Shown: one piece after another, positions 15,678-23,183 of the stretch
Layout of the letters: every line of letters begins with the position of its first letter
How positions within the stretch are numbered: the first letter of the stretch is position 1
NCBI GenBank assembly: GCA_012026975.1
Contig: VEPG01000071.1
Span: 1-37,142 of the forward strand
Direction of reading: 5' to 3'
Source of the DNA: Desulfuromonas sp.
GTDB lineage: Bacteria; Desulfobacterota; Desulfuromonadia; Desulfuromonadales; BM103
DNA length: 37,142 nt
The notes under the pieces: generated by a model
Told to the model about the DNA's origin: nothing
Database searches by the model: none
What the model saw: only the letters and a program-made list of their open reading frames with translations
Made by a program: the position numbers and the translations under genes

Positions 15678-16568
15678 TCAGCCGTGCCCCGAAGCGGCGT
15701 CGGTCGGTGCTGCTTGTCGGGTGCCACGCGCATCCCGCGTTTCCAGAATGACCAGTGCGATCCCGCCGAGGATGGCCACGGACGCCAGTACCAGGCGCAA
15801 GGTTACGGACTCACCAAGGAAGGCAATGCCACCCAGGGCTGCAATGACCGGAACACTGAGTTGCACTGTCGCGGCGGTGGTTGCCTTCAGTTCAGATAAT
15901 ACGGTGTACCAAATGGCATATCCGATTCCGGAAGCGAGGGCGCCCGAAGAAACCGCGCACCAAAATCCCGCGCTATCCAAAGAAGTGCCATCATGCATCA
16001 GCACGCTCAAGACTGCCGCGATAGGAGTAGCCCGCAGAAAGTTTCCGGCAGTCACCCTGGTGGGATCTCCCGCGCCTTTCCCATGCAAGGAATAGACACC
16101 CCAGGCAACCCCGGCGCTCAACATCAACAGGGAAGCCAACAGGGGTGGCGCGGAAAGGCCTGGCAACAACAGGCTGACCAGTCCCCCGAGGGCGAGAACA
16201 AGACCGACGGACTGAAGTTTCAGCAAGCGCTCTCCCGCCCAAAGGCCGTGCCCGATCATCGTCGCCTGCACAGCTCCAAAGAGCAGCAGAGCGCCCGTTG
16301 CCGCGGGCAGGCTCACATAGGCATAAGAAAAACCGGCCGCGTAAATAAACAAGGCAAATGCCGCCAGCCAGTTGCCGCACCCGGCCTGCGCGCCGCGATG
16401 CCTTCGCGCGATCAACCAAAGTGTTGCCGCTCCGAAAAACAATCGGATTGTGGTAAAGCTCGCGGCGTCAATGCCGGTCTCCTTCAAAGCGATGCGGCAT
16501 AGCAGCGAATTCCCCGCAAAGGCAATCATGGCCAGCGATGTCAGTGCAGCTATGCGCGTATATGACAT
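15678..16568 (-). CDS. EamA/DMT-family membrane transporter
   Basis: The 296-residue protein has about ten hydrophobic helices in two similar halves, as in the EamA (RhaT-like) drug/metabolite transporter superfamily: AFAGNSLLCRIALK near the start of repeat one and LSVPVIAALGGIAFLGESVTLRLVLASVAILGGI in repeat two. Substrate cannot be predicted; members export amino acids, nucleobases or other metabolites. The polar C-terminal tail (RDARGTRQAAPTDAASGHG) is disordered. It stands alone on the minus strand, downstream of HigBA, in a stretch between trxA and the dtd region that looks acquired. Confidence 0.9.
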   Translation of the reverse strand: MSYTRIAALTSLAMIAFAGNSLLCRIALKETGIDAASFTTIRLFFGAATLWLIARRHRGAQAGCGNWLAAFALFIYAAGFSYAYVSLPAATGALLLFGAVQATMIGHGLWAGERLLKLQSVGLVLALGGLVSLLLPGLSAPPLLASLLMLSAGVAWGVYSLHGKGAGDPTRVTAGNFLRATPIAAVLSVLMHDGTSLDSAGFWCAVSSGALASGIGYAIWYTVLSELKATTAATVQLSVPVIAALGGIAFLGESVTLRLVLASVAILGGIALVILETRDARGTRQAAPTDAASGHG

Positions 16569-16688
16569 TTCATTTCTGAGTTGCGGGCTACTGCCAGCGC
16601 AACAGGTAGGATGTCAAGGAACGAAGAAGCTCAATCTTTTTCGCGGCTGGACGATTCTACCCATTGACCACCGGGGGCCTGATAAGTG

Positions 16689-17066
16689 TCAAGCCGCGTC
16701 TTTGACCGTGTGATAGGGCTGAATGAGTATCTCCGCCGGAATGCCCAGCCCTTTGTGGAGATTGCGGATCATTTCCATGGTCAACGGGCGCTTCCGGTTT
16801 AGCACCTCGGAAACACGTGCCCGGCTGCCGATGTATGGTTGCAGATCCCGCCGTGTAAGCCCCCGGCTTTCCATGTGGTACAGAACGGCCTCGATTGGGT
16901 CAGGCTTGGGGATGCTGTAGTGCTTCTCCTCATAGGCTTCGACCAGGGTAACAAGAACCTCAAGCCGATCTCCTTCCGGGGTATCGGGGGCGGCGGCGAA
17001 CAACTTTTCGATCTCTTCCAGCGTAGCCTGACAGTCGGTTTCGGTTTTGATGGGTTTGATGTCCAT
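16689..17066 (-). CDS. higA: HigA-type antitoxin
   Basis: The 125-residue protein has an N-terminal helical region that should wrap the toxin (about 1-60) and a C-terminal helix-turn-helix (about 68-115; LTRRDLQPYIGSRARVSEVLNRKRPLTMEMI). This domain order matches the HigA antitoxins of the HigB-first type. It neutralises HigB and should repress its own promoter through the inverted repeat at 17386-17408. It lies 12 bases downstream of the toxin gene. Confidence 0.9.
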   Translation of the reverse strand: MDIKPIKTETDCQATLEEIEKLFAAAPDTPEGDRLEVLVTLVEAYEEKHYSIPKPDPIEAVLYHMESRGLTRRDLQPYIGSRARVSEVLNRKRPLTMEMIRNLHKGLGIPAEILIQPYHTVKDAA

Positions 17067-17078
17067 GGGTTCCTCCAG

Positions 17079-17372
17079 TCAGATCGTTGCTGCGTCAATC
17101 TTGTCGTAGTCCCGGTGCGTACCGACAAAACGGATATACAAGATGCCGTGAACATATTGAACCGCGACGATGAGCCGATAACTGTTGCCCTTGATGTTGA
17201 AGACGACCCGGTTGTTGGCCAGAAAGCTGGCGTTGCGATAAGCCTCTTTGATGTCTGCCGGAGACTTCCATTCGGCATGCTTGACGTCGTCATACCATGC
17301 CTGCAGGGGCTGACGTGCATCCGGATGCTGGCCCCAGAATTCATGGAGAGTTTTGCGAGATATGACGCGCAT
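17079..17372 (-). CDS. higB: HigB-type mRNA interferase toxin
   Basis: The 97-residue protein starting MRVISRKTLHEFWGQHPDA has the length and sequence of HigB (RelE superfamily), which cleaves mRNA on the ribosome. Family features are the N-terminal helix, WKSPADIKEAYRNASFLANNRVVFNIKGNSYRL and the C-terminal FVGTHRDYDKID with its catalytic-region histidine. I chose ATG 17372, the usual HigB start; a TTG at 17414 in the same frame would translate through the promoter and operator. No ribosome binding site precedes 17372, consistent with a leaderless message. Confidence 0.9.
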   Translation of the reverse strand: MRVISRKTLHEFWGQHPDARQPLQAWYDDVKHAEWKSPADIKEAYRNASFLANNRVVFNIKGNSYRLIVAVQYVHGILYIRFVGTHRDYDKIDAATI

Positions 17373-17378
17373 GGGGGA

Positions 17379-17408
17379 AGTATACCTTGCTCCCGAAATG
17401 GGAGCAAG
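17379..17408 (-). promoter_or_regulatory. higBA promoter with overlapping 9-bp inverted-repeat operator
   Basis: On the minus strand TTGCTC (17407-17402), a 17-base spacer and TATACT (17384-17379) form a sigma-70-like promoter with a weak -35 and good -10. CTTGCTCCC (17386-17394) and GGGAGCAAG (17400-17408) form a perfect inverted repeat around GAAAT, covering the -35 and spacer: the expected place for autorepression by HigA. The predicted first transcribed base falls at the A of the toxin start codon. Confidence 0.6.
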
Positions 17409-17705
17409 TGACAAATGTCATATTTATGGGTTTTGCACCAGGGGCGGCAGTGTCAGACGAATACTCTCTCTGTACACATGGTGGTTATAATCTTGAATCT
17501 CTTTATGCCAATCAGGATCATCCTGGCACAAGTTTTCTTTCTAGATATATTTATCAACCATTAGCCGCTCATTATTTTGTATTTGCTATATATTAACCGT
17601 CCCGGCATCTCCATCCCGCCTGCGGGCAGAAGCGCCCTCCGGCGCGCGGCGACGCACTTTTTTCGGCGAACATCAGAACCCGGGGGTCTCGTCCCCCGAC
17701 GACGA

Positions 17706-17733
17706 CGTCCTTTTGTACGGCGACAAAAGGACG
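17706..17733. repeat. 11-bp perfect inverted repeat
   Basis: CGTCCTTTTGT (17706-17716) and ACAAAAGGACG (17723-17733) pair perfectly around a six-base loop ACGGCG. It is the first of three hairpins in this non-coding stretch. Confidence 0.8.
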
Positions 17734-17824
17734 CAAAAACGCCTTCGCCTCGCGGCGGGCATGAGCGATGGCTTCGTCCATCGGCGCTGCCGTACCGACA
17801 CCGGCCCAGCCCTACCCACCTTTT

Positions 17825-17851
17825 GCGGGGCCCATCCACTTGGGGCCCCGC
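17825..17851. repeat. 9-bp perfect inverted repeat, very GC-rich
   Basis: GCGGGGCCC (17825-17833) and GGGCCCCGC (17843-17851) pair around a nine-base loop. No T-tract follows on either strand, so it is not a standard terminator. Confidence 0.75.
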
Positions 17852-18029
17852 GCCGGGCTGCCGGCGACAACCTGTTGTCCGAAGGACAAACTTTCAGCAG
17901 TTGACCAGAGGTCGGCGAGAGGGTGGTTGCCACAATTGTCACCAATTGCCAACCCCCCGTGCCGCCGCAGCCGGAGCCGGATGGAACCCTGCGCAGCAGG
18001 GCAAGGCGGCAGGGGAATCAGGCGTTTCT

Positions 18030-18059
18030 GCTTACTCTTTTCGCCGGGAAAGAGTAAGC
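18030..18059. repeat. 11-bp perfect inverted repeat
   Basis: GCTTACTCTTT (18030-18040) and AAAGAGTAAGC (18049-18059) pair perfectly around TCGCCGGG. It lies 27 bases before the right copy of the 17-bp direct repeat. Confidence 0.8.
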
Positions 18060-18086
18060 CGTCCGGCCGGACGGGACCGGCCGAAG

Positions 18087-18103
18087 TTGATTTTTTGATC
18101 GGG
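18087..18103 (+). repeat. Right copy of the exact 17-bp direct repeat
   Basis: TTGATTTTTTGATCGGG is identical to 15038-15054 and in the same orientation, about 3.05 kb away. It closes the accessory stretch just before the YaiI-family gene. Confidence 0.85.
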
Positions 18104-18126
18104 GTGCGAGGGTGAAGCCCCTGCGT

Positions 18127-18579
18127 CTAGACACTGCGTTTGAGGTTCTGGATTATCTGGTCGAGGTTCTGCAGGAAGCGGGAACGGTCACGGGGCTGGA
18201 ACGGCGGCGGGCCGCCGAGCATGGCGCCGGCGTCGCGCAGTTCGGCGAGGAGATCACGGGTGGCCAGGGCCGCGCCGACGTTGGCGTCGGACCACTCGTA
18301 GCCGGTTGGTGCGAGAACCCGCGCCCCGCGCTTGACGCAGCGCGCGGCCAGCGGGATGTCCGCGGTGATCACGATATCGCCGGCGGCGGCCTGCGCGGCG
18401 ATCCAGTCGTCGGCCGCATTGAACTCGCCGTCGACGATCACCAGCCTGGCGATATCCGGCTCCGTCACCCGCATCCGCGAATTCGCCACCAGGATCACGC
18501 CGATGCCGTAGCGTCTCGCCACCTTGCACACTTCCGGCTTGACCGGGCAGGCATCGGCATCCACGTAGATGTCCGGCAC
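18127..18579 (-). CDS. YaiI/YqxD family protein (UPF0178)
   Basis: The 150-residue protein starts MPDIYVDADACPVKPEV, the hallmark of the YaiI/YqxD family, which has a PIN-like fold with conserved acidic residues (DADACP; DGEFNAADDWI; GDIVITADIPLA). The biochemical role is not established; a nuclease-like activity is often inferred from the fold. It follows dtd by 11 bases on the same strand and probably belongs to the dtd-nfo-HAD transcript. Confidence 0.9.
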   Translation of the reverse strand: MPDIYVDADACPVKPEVCKVARRYGIGVILVANSRMRVTEPDIARLVIVDGEFNAADDWIAAQAAAGDIVITADIPLAARCVKRGARVLAPTGYEWSDANVGAALATRDLLAELRDAGAMLGGPPPFQPRDRSRFLQNLDQIIQNLKRSV

Positions 18580-18590
18580 GGCGGCTCTCG

Positions 18591-19040
18591 CTAGAACATC
18601 TTGCGGCTGTCGAGCAGCAGCGTTACCGGGCCGTCGTTGATCAGATGCACCCGCATTTCGGCGCGGAAAACGCCGGTGGCGACAGTCAGCCCATTAGCGC
18701 GCAGGGCGGCGACGTATTCGTTGTAGAGGGGGTCGGCCAGTTCCGGCGGGGCGGCGTCGGTGAAGCCGGGACGGCGCCCCTTGCGGCAGTCGCCGAGCAG
18801 GGTGAACTGCGAGACGGCCAGTACCGCCCCGCCGACCTCGCCGAGCGCCAGGTTCATCTTGCCAGCCGCATCCTCGAAGACCCGCAGTCCCGCGGTTTTT
18901 TCCGCCAGATAGCTTGCATCCGCGGGCGTATCGCCCTGCGCCACGCCGAGCAGCACCAGAAAGCCTTTGCCGATGGCGCCGACCACCGCGCCGTTGATCT
19001 CGACCCGGGCCTCGCTCACCCGCTGCACCACCGCCCGCAA
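18591..19040 (-). CDS. dtd: D-aminoacyl-tRNA deacylase
   Basis: Dtd hydrolyses D-amino acids from mischarged tRNA. The 149-residue protein has the complete family layout: [15 protein letters not shown] at the N-terminus, the catalytic SQFTLLGD motif, and [14 protein letters not shown], where the usual NGPVT signature reads NDGPVT. The typical cis-Gly-Pro (GP in NDGPVT) is kept. It lies two bases from nfo, so the two are surely co-transcribed. Confidence 0.95.
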   Translation of the reverse strand: MRAVVQRVSEARVEINGAVVGAIGKGFLVLLGVAQGDTPADASYLAEKTAGLRVFEDAAGKMNLALGEVGGAVLAVSQFTLLGDCRKGRRPGFTDAAPPELADPLYNEYVAALRANGLTVATGVFRAEMRVHLINDGPVTLLLDSRKMF

Positions 19041-19042
19041 GG

Positions 19043-19891
19043 TTATTCTCCCGCCAGCTCTCTCAGCAGCGCCAGGTTGACCCGATCCATCTCTTCACCG
19101 TCATCCCCCTTCGGCGTTTCCAGGATCATCGGCAGGTGGACGAAGCGCTCATCCCGCACCAGGCGGGCGAAGCCGTCGACGCCGATGGTTCCTTCCCCGA
19201 TATGGGCGTGGCGATCGACCCGGTTGCCGCACCCTTTCTGGCTGTCGTTGAGGTGAAAGGCGAACAGCCGGCCGAAGCCGATGTCACGATCAAATTCGGC
19301 CATGGTTTTTTCATAGCCTTCGGCGCTGGCCAGGTCATAGCCGGCGGCGTGGGCGTGGCAGCTGTCGAAGCAGACGCCGACCCGCTCGCCAAACCCCTCC
19401 ATCATTTGCGCCAGCTGAGCGAACTCGCCGCCAAGGTAGCTTCCCTGGCCGGCGGTATTCTCCAGCAGCAGGCGCACGGCGGGATCGCTGTCGGCGAAGA
19501 TTTCGGTCAGTGCCGCGCGGATGCGCTCTATGCCGATCTCGACCCCCGAGCCGATATGGGCGCCGGGGTGCGCGATCAGGTAGGGGATGCCGAGCAGGGC
19601 GCAGCGCTGCAGTTCCTCGCGCATGGCCGCCTTCGACCGGGCCCAGTTGTCAGGGTCCGGGGCGGCCAGATTGATCAGGTAGGCGTCGTGAACCATGACC
19701 GGGCCGATGCCGCTCTGTTGCCAGACGCTGCGAAAGGCGACGATCTCCGACGCGGTCGGCGGCGGGGCGCTCCAGCGGTTGGCATTCTTGGTGAAGATCT
19801 GCACGGCGGTGGCGCCGACCGCCAGGGCGCGGGGGAAGGCCCGGTCGAGTCCGCCGGCCACCGACATGTGAGCCCCGAACAGGCGGCTCAC
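19043..19891 (-). CDS. nfo: Endonuclease IV (apurinic/apyrimidinic endonuclease)
   Basis: The 282-residue protein starts [11 protein letters not shown], the endonuclease IV signature, and has the zinc-binding signatures [29 protein letters not shown] and [22 protein letters not shown] of the AP endonuclease 2 family. It incises DNA at abasic sites in base-excision repair using three metal ions. Its start overlaps the HAD gene by four bases. Confidence 0.96.
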   Translation of the reverse strand: MSRLFGAHMSVAGGLDRAFPRALAVGATAVQIFTKNANRWSAPPPTASEIVAFRSVWQQSGIGPVMVHDAYLINLAAPDPDNWARSKAAMREELQRCALLGIPYLIAHPGAHIGSGVEIGIERIRAALTEIFADSDPAVRLLLENTAGQGSYLGGEFAQLAQMMEGFGERVGVCFDSCHAHAAGYDLASAEGYEKTMAEFDRDIGFGRLFAFHLNDSQKGCGNRVDRHAHIGEGTIGVDGFARLVRDERFVHLPMILETPKGDDGEEMDRVNLALLRELAGE

Positions 19892-20526
19892 GAGGCCGCC
19901 TCCGCCAGGCTCAGCGCCGCGCCGAGGGCGCGCACGTCCGGCAGGTGCAGATCGACGAAATCCGGGGTAGGGCCGGCGCCGACCAGCACGGTGGTCATGC
20001 CGAAATGCTTGGCGGTGCGCAAATTCTCGCGCGAATCCTCGACCATGATGCAGTGACGTGCCGGTACGCCGAGGGCGGCGAGTACCGCCTGGTAAGGCTG
20101 CGGGTACGGCTTGGGAAGGTAGTCGGCGACACGGATGTCGAAGACTTGCTCGAACTGGTCGGCAATCCCCAGGGCGGCCAGGACCCGGTCGGCATGGCAG
20201 ATGGAGCCGTTGGTAAAGACCGCCTTGCGCTGCGGCAGGGCTTCCAGCATCTCGCGCAGTTCGGCGTCGGGACTCAGCCGGGCCGCGACATCGACGTCAT
20301 GGACGTAGTGCAGGTAGGCCTCGGGATCGACGTCGTAATGGCGGATCAGCCCCTGCAGGGTCACGCCGTAGGCGGCCCAGTACTCGCGGCGCAGGGCATC
20401 GACCGCGCCGGCCGGGATGCCGACCTGGTCGGTCATGAACCGGTTGATGCGCACGTCGATCAGGTTGAACAGCTCCCGCTCGGGGGGGTAAAGGGTGTTG
20501 TCGAGGTCGAAGAGCAGGACATCCAT
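19888..20526 (-). CDS. HAD-superfamily hydrolase, pyrimidine 5'-nucleotidase-like
   Basis: The 212-residue protein has HAD motif I FDLDNTLYPPE (nucleophile D7, acid D9), motif II VFTNGS, and motif III/IV with KPYPQPYQAVLAALG and MVEDSRENL. The sequence near the start and the helical cap match the pyrimidine 5'-nucleotidase (SDT1-like) branch. Its substrate is probably a nucleoside monophosphate, by family only. It heads the minus-strand set HAD, nfo, dtd, YaiI and follows a repeat-like intergenic stretch. Confidence 0.9.
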   Translation of the reverse strand: MDVLLFDLDNTLYPPERELFNLIDVRINRFMTDQVGIPAGAVDALRREYWAAYGVTLQGLIRHYDVDPEAYLHYVHDVDVAARLSPDAELREMLEALPQRKAVFTNGSICHADRVLAALGIADQFEQVFDIRVADYLPKPYPQPYQAVLAALGVPARHCIMVEDSRENLRTAKHFGMTTVLVGAGPTPDFVDLHLPDVRALGAALSLAEAAS

Positions 20527-20537
20527 AATAATCCTTA

Positions 20538-20648
20538 CCGCAGAGTGCGCAGAGGAAATCTCAAAAACAACAATTCAACAAGTTTATGTCGAAACCCATA
20601 ACCATAAGGGCTTTGTCTCGGCGTGCTCTGCGATCTCCGCGGTGAAAG
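20538..20648. repeat. CGCAGAG-type intergenic element with imperfect inverted ends
   Basis: The gap between dapF and the HAD gene begins with CCGCAGAGTGCGCAGAGG (20538-20555) and ends with GTGCTCTGCGATCTCCGCGG (20623-20642), whose reverse complement is a similar CCGCGGAGATCGCAGAGC. The AT-rich middle holds no gene. Intergenic sequences built on CGCAGAG units with a GGTGAAA end are familiar from many environmental genomes as dispersed repeats; only one element is seen here, so that identity is an inference. Confidence 0.5.
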
Positions 20649-20650
20649 CT

Positions 20651-21490
<840 letters not shown>

Positions 21491-21519
21491 CGGGACCTCG
21501 AGGGCAATGCAATGTGGTC

Positions 21520-21549
21520 ATTATAGCGGCAAGCGCGGGTGCTTCACAA
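21520..21549 (-). promoter_or_regulatory. Sigma-70 promoter of dapF
   Basis: On the minus strand TTGTGA (21549-21544), 18 bases and a perfect TATAAT (21525-21520) precede dapF. The -35 element overlaps that of the opposing promoter at 21543-21572. Confidence 0.6.
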
Positions 21550-21572
21550 CCACCGAGAAAAACGGTTAAGAT
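21543..21572 (+). promoter_or_regulatory. Candidate sigma-70 promoter of the small gene at 21600
   Basis: TTCACA (21543-21548, five of six) and TAAGAT (21567-21572, four of six) are 18 bases apart, ending 27 bases before the start codon at 21600. Confidence 0.4.
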
Positions 21573-21599
21573 AAGGACAACTCGACAAGGGAGGCAACG

Positions 21600-21821
21600 A
21601 TGGCGTTCAACCTGAAAACCCGCGTCTGGCAGACCGGCGCGCTCGACTGGTGGGGGATGATCGATGGCGAGGATATCTACCTCGGCAGCCGGGAGTTCCC
21701 CCTCCCCCCCGAAGAAGGCGACGCGTGGCACGTGCGCAAGACCGGCGACCTGTTCAAGATCGTCGACGGCGAAATCGTCAAGGTCGGCAACCAGCCCAAA
21801 GCCGAGGAATTCCCCTGGTAG
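21600..21821 (+). CDS. Small conserved-looking hypothetical protein
   Basis: The 73-residue product is soluble, without a signal peptide or membrane segment, rich in tryptophan (W10, W17, W18, W43, W73) and proline, and reads like a small beta-rich domain (WWGMIDGEDIYLGSREFPLPPEEGD is the most distinctive part). A GGGAGG ribosome binding site lies upstream, and a 19-bp bidirectional terminator follows. It stands alone, divergent from dapF. I do not recognise a named family. Confidence 0.7.
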   Translation: MAFNLKTRVWQTGALDWWGMIDGEDIYLGSREFPLPPEEGDAWHVRKTGDLFKIVDGEIVKVGNQPKAEEFPW

Positions 21822-21846
21822 CGGGACAGGCCGCCGACGGTACGTG

Positions 21847-21889
21847 AGACAAGAGGGGTGGTTCCAGGCCGGAACCACCCCTCTTGTCT
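21847..21889. terminator. 19-bp perfect hairpin, bidirectional terminator candidate
   Basis: AGACAAGAGGGGTGGTTCC (21847-21865) pairs perfectly with 21871-21889 around AGGCC. It lies between convergent genes ending at 21821 and 21925. No long T-tract follows on either strand, so termination may rely on the exceptional stem. Confidence 0.75.
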
Positions 21890-21924
21890 ATTCAAACCAT
21901 GGCGGCGGGTTTTCCAATAACCGG

Positions 21925-22416
21925 TCAGAAACGATCGTCGAATTTCGGCAGACCGTCATCCGGCAGGCTTTCGCTCTCCTCGGGGAACGGCTGATCCAGG
22001 TTCAGGCCGCTGCCCGCGGGGGCCGGCTGGTCGAAACTGAAGTCGTCATCGTCGGGGAACGGCTGGTCAAAATTCAGGCCGCTGTCCATGGCCAGGTTGA
22101 TGGCCGAAGGGTCATCGCTCCCCGGTTCGGCAAAATCGTCGTTCCGCTCGCCGGGATCACTGGTGAAAGCCGGTTGGGGCGGCGGGCTCTCCTCCTCGAG
22201 GATGTCGAAGCCAAAATCGATGGCCTCTTCCTCGGCCTCGGCAACCTCGGGAAGATCCTGAAACGGCGCCTCCGGTTCGGGAACATTCTCTGCTGTCGGT
22301 GGTATGACGTAGCCCTGGAATTTGGAGCGCAGTTTCAGTTCGCTCAGGTCGACGCCGCATTTTTTGCAATTGTCGAGATAATCGAAGCTGTGGAATCCGC
22401 ATTTCGGACAGCGCAT
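21925..22416 (-). CDS. Zinc-ribbon protein with acidic, repetitive, disordered tail
   Basis: The 163-residue protein begins MRCPKCGFHSFDYLDNCKKCG, a CPKC...CKKC zinc ribbon (C3, C6, C17, C20). The rest is acidic and low in complexity, with DQPFP-containing repeats (LNFDQPFPDDDD; FSFDQPAPAGS; LNLDQPFPEES). The start at 22416 is preferred: a GGGGGGT ribosome binding site precedes it, and the upstream in-frame start would overlap rsmE by about 50 bases. It begins only a few bases after rsmE, so it shares that transcript. Function unknown; the ribbon may bind nucleic acid or protein. Confidence 0.75.
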   Translation of the reverse strand: MRCPKCGFHSFDYLDNCKKCGVDLSELKLRSKFQGYVIPPTAENVPEPEAPFQDLPEVAEAEEEAIDFGFDILEEESPPPQPAFTSDPGERNDDFAEPGSDDPSAINLAMDSGLNFDQPFPDDDDFSFDQPAPAGSGLNLDQPFPEESESLPDDGLPKFDDRF

Positions 22417-22418
22417 CG

Positions 22419-23183
22419 TTACCCCCCGGTTTTGCTCACAGTCGGGTCGCCGGCCATCCGGCCCCAATCACCGTAAAGATACTGCAGAACGGCGGCGGCC
22501 GCCAGCCCCGCCGTTTCGGTGCGGAGAATGCGCGGGCCAAGGTGCACCGGAACAAAACCGGCCGCCGCGACTTCCGCCACCTCGTCGGCGCCGAAGCCGC
22601 CTTCCGGGCCGACCAGAAGGGCCACTCCCGCCGGTGCCTGCAACGGCAGGGCTTCTGCCAGCGGGCGGGCGCCCTTCTCCCAGAAGACCAGCTTGAGCGG
22701 CTCGCTGACGGAAGCCAGCGCTGCGGACAAGGGGAGGAGTGGTGCCAGCTGCGGGAGACGCGGCCGCCGACTCTGGCGCGCCGCCTCGGTGACGATGCGC
22801 TCCCAGCGCGGGGTACGCCCCGCTTCCGGGCGGGAAACCGCTCGCCCGGTCAACACCGGCTGGAAGCAGGTGATCCCCAGCTCGGTTCCCTTTTGCAGGA
22901 CCATTTCAAACTTGTCGCCCTTCGGCAACGCCTGGAGCAGCCGCAACGGGCAGGGGTGTTCTTCCTCGATCCAGCGGGCTGTGACGGCGGCGGTGGCCCG
23001 GTCGCGGCCCACCGCTTCCAGGCGGACCCGGCAGCAGCCGCCGCCACCGTCGAGGAGCAGCACCTCGCTGCCGGGGCCGAGGCGCAGGACGGTGCGCAAA
23101 TGGTGCAGCGGTTCGCCGCTGATCTCGATTGAATCGCCGGCAAGGCTGGCGGCCGGGACGAAAAAACGATGCGGCTCAGCCAT
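22419..23183 (-). CDS. rsmE: 16S rRNA m3U1498 methyltransferase
   Basis: RsmE methylates U1498 of 16S rRNA. The 254-residue protein has an N-terminal PUA-like domain (HRFFVPAASL; HHLRTVLRL) and a C-terminal knotted SPOUT domain with LLVGPEGGFGADEV and LGPRILRTETAGLAA, the family signatures for AdoMet binding. Its start overlaps the end of prmA by eight bases, a pairing common in bacteria. Confidence 0.95.
   Translation of the reverse strand: MAEPHRFFVPAASLAGDSIEISGEPLHHLRTVLRLGPGSEVLLLDGGGGCCRVRLEAVGRDRATAAVTARWIEEEHPCPLRLLQALPKGDKFEMVLQKGTELGITCFQPVLTGRAVSRPEAGRTPRWERIVTEAARQSRRPRLPQLAPLLPLSAALASVSEPLKLVFWEKGARPLAEALPLQAPAGVALLVGPEGGFGADEVAEVAAAGFVPVHLGPRILRTETAGLAAAAVLQYLYGDWGRMAGDPTVSKTGG

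Larger units (their letters stand above)
17409..18126. other. Hairpin-rich non-coding stretch between higB and the YaiI-family gene
   Basis: About 700 bases hold no convincing gene. The first 190 bases (to about 17597) are AT-rich, unlike everything else nearby, and look like eroded or foreign DNA; an open frame there encodes no protein I recognise. From about 17600 to 18110 the DNA is GC-rich and carries three near-perfect inverted repeats. Several overlapping short open frames exist on both strands but none has a good start or a recognisable product. The shape suggests a dispersed structured element rather than coding DNA. Confidence 0.5.

Noticed and set aside
17373-17414. HigB starting at TTG 17414
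   Set aside because: This would translate the promoter and operator; other HigB proteins begin at the MRVI position.
17577-18115. Several short overlapping open frames on both strands
   Set aside because: None has a ribosome binding site, conserved motif or plausible composition, and all cross the hairpins described in the region.
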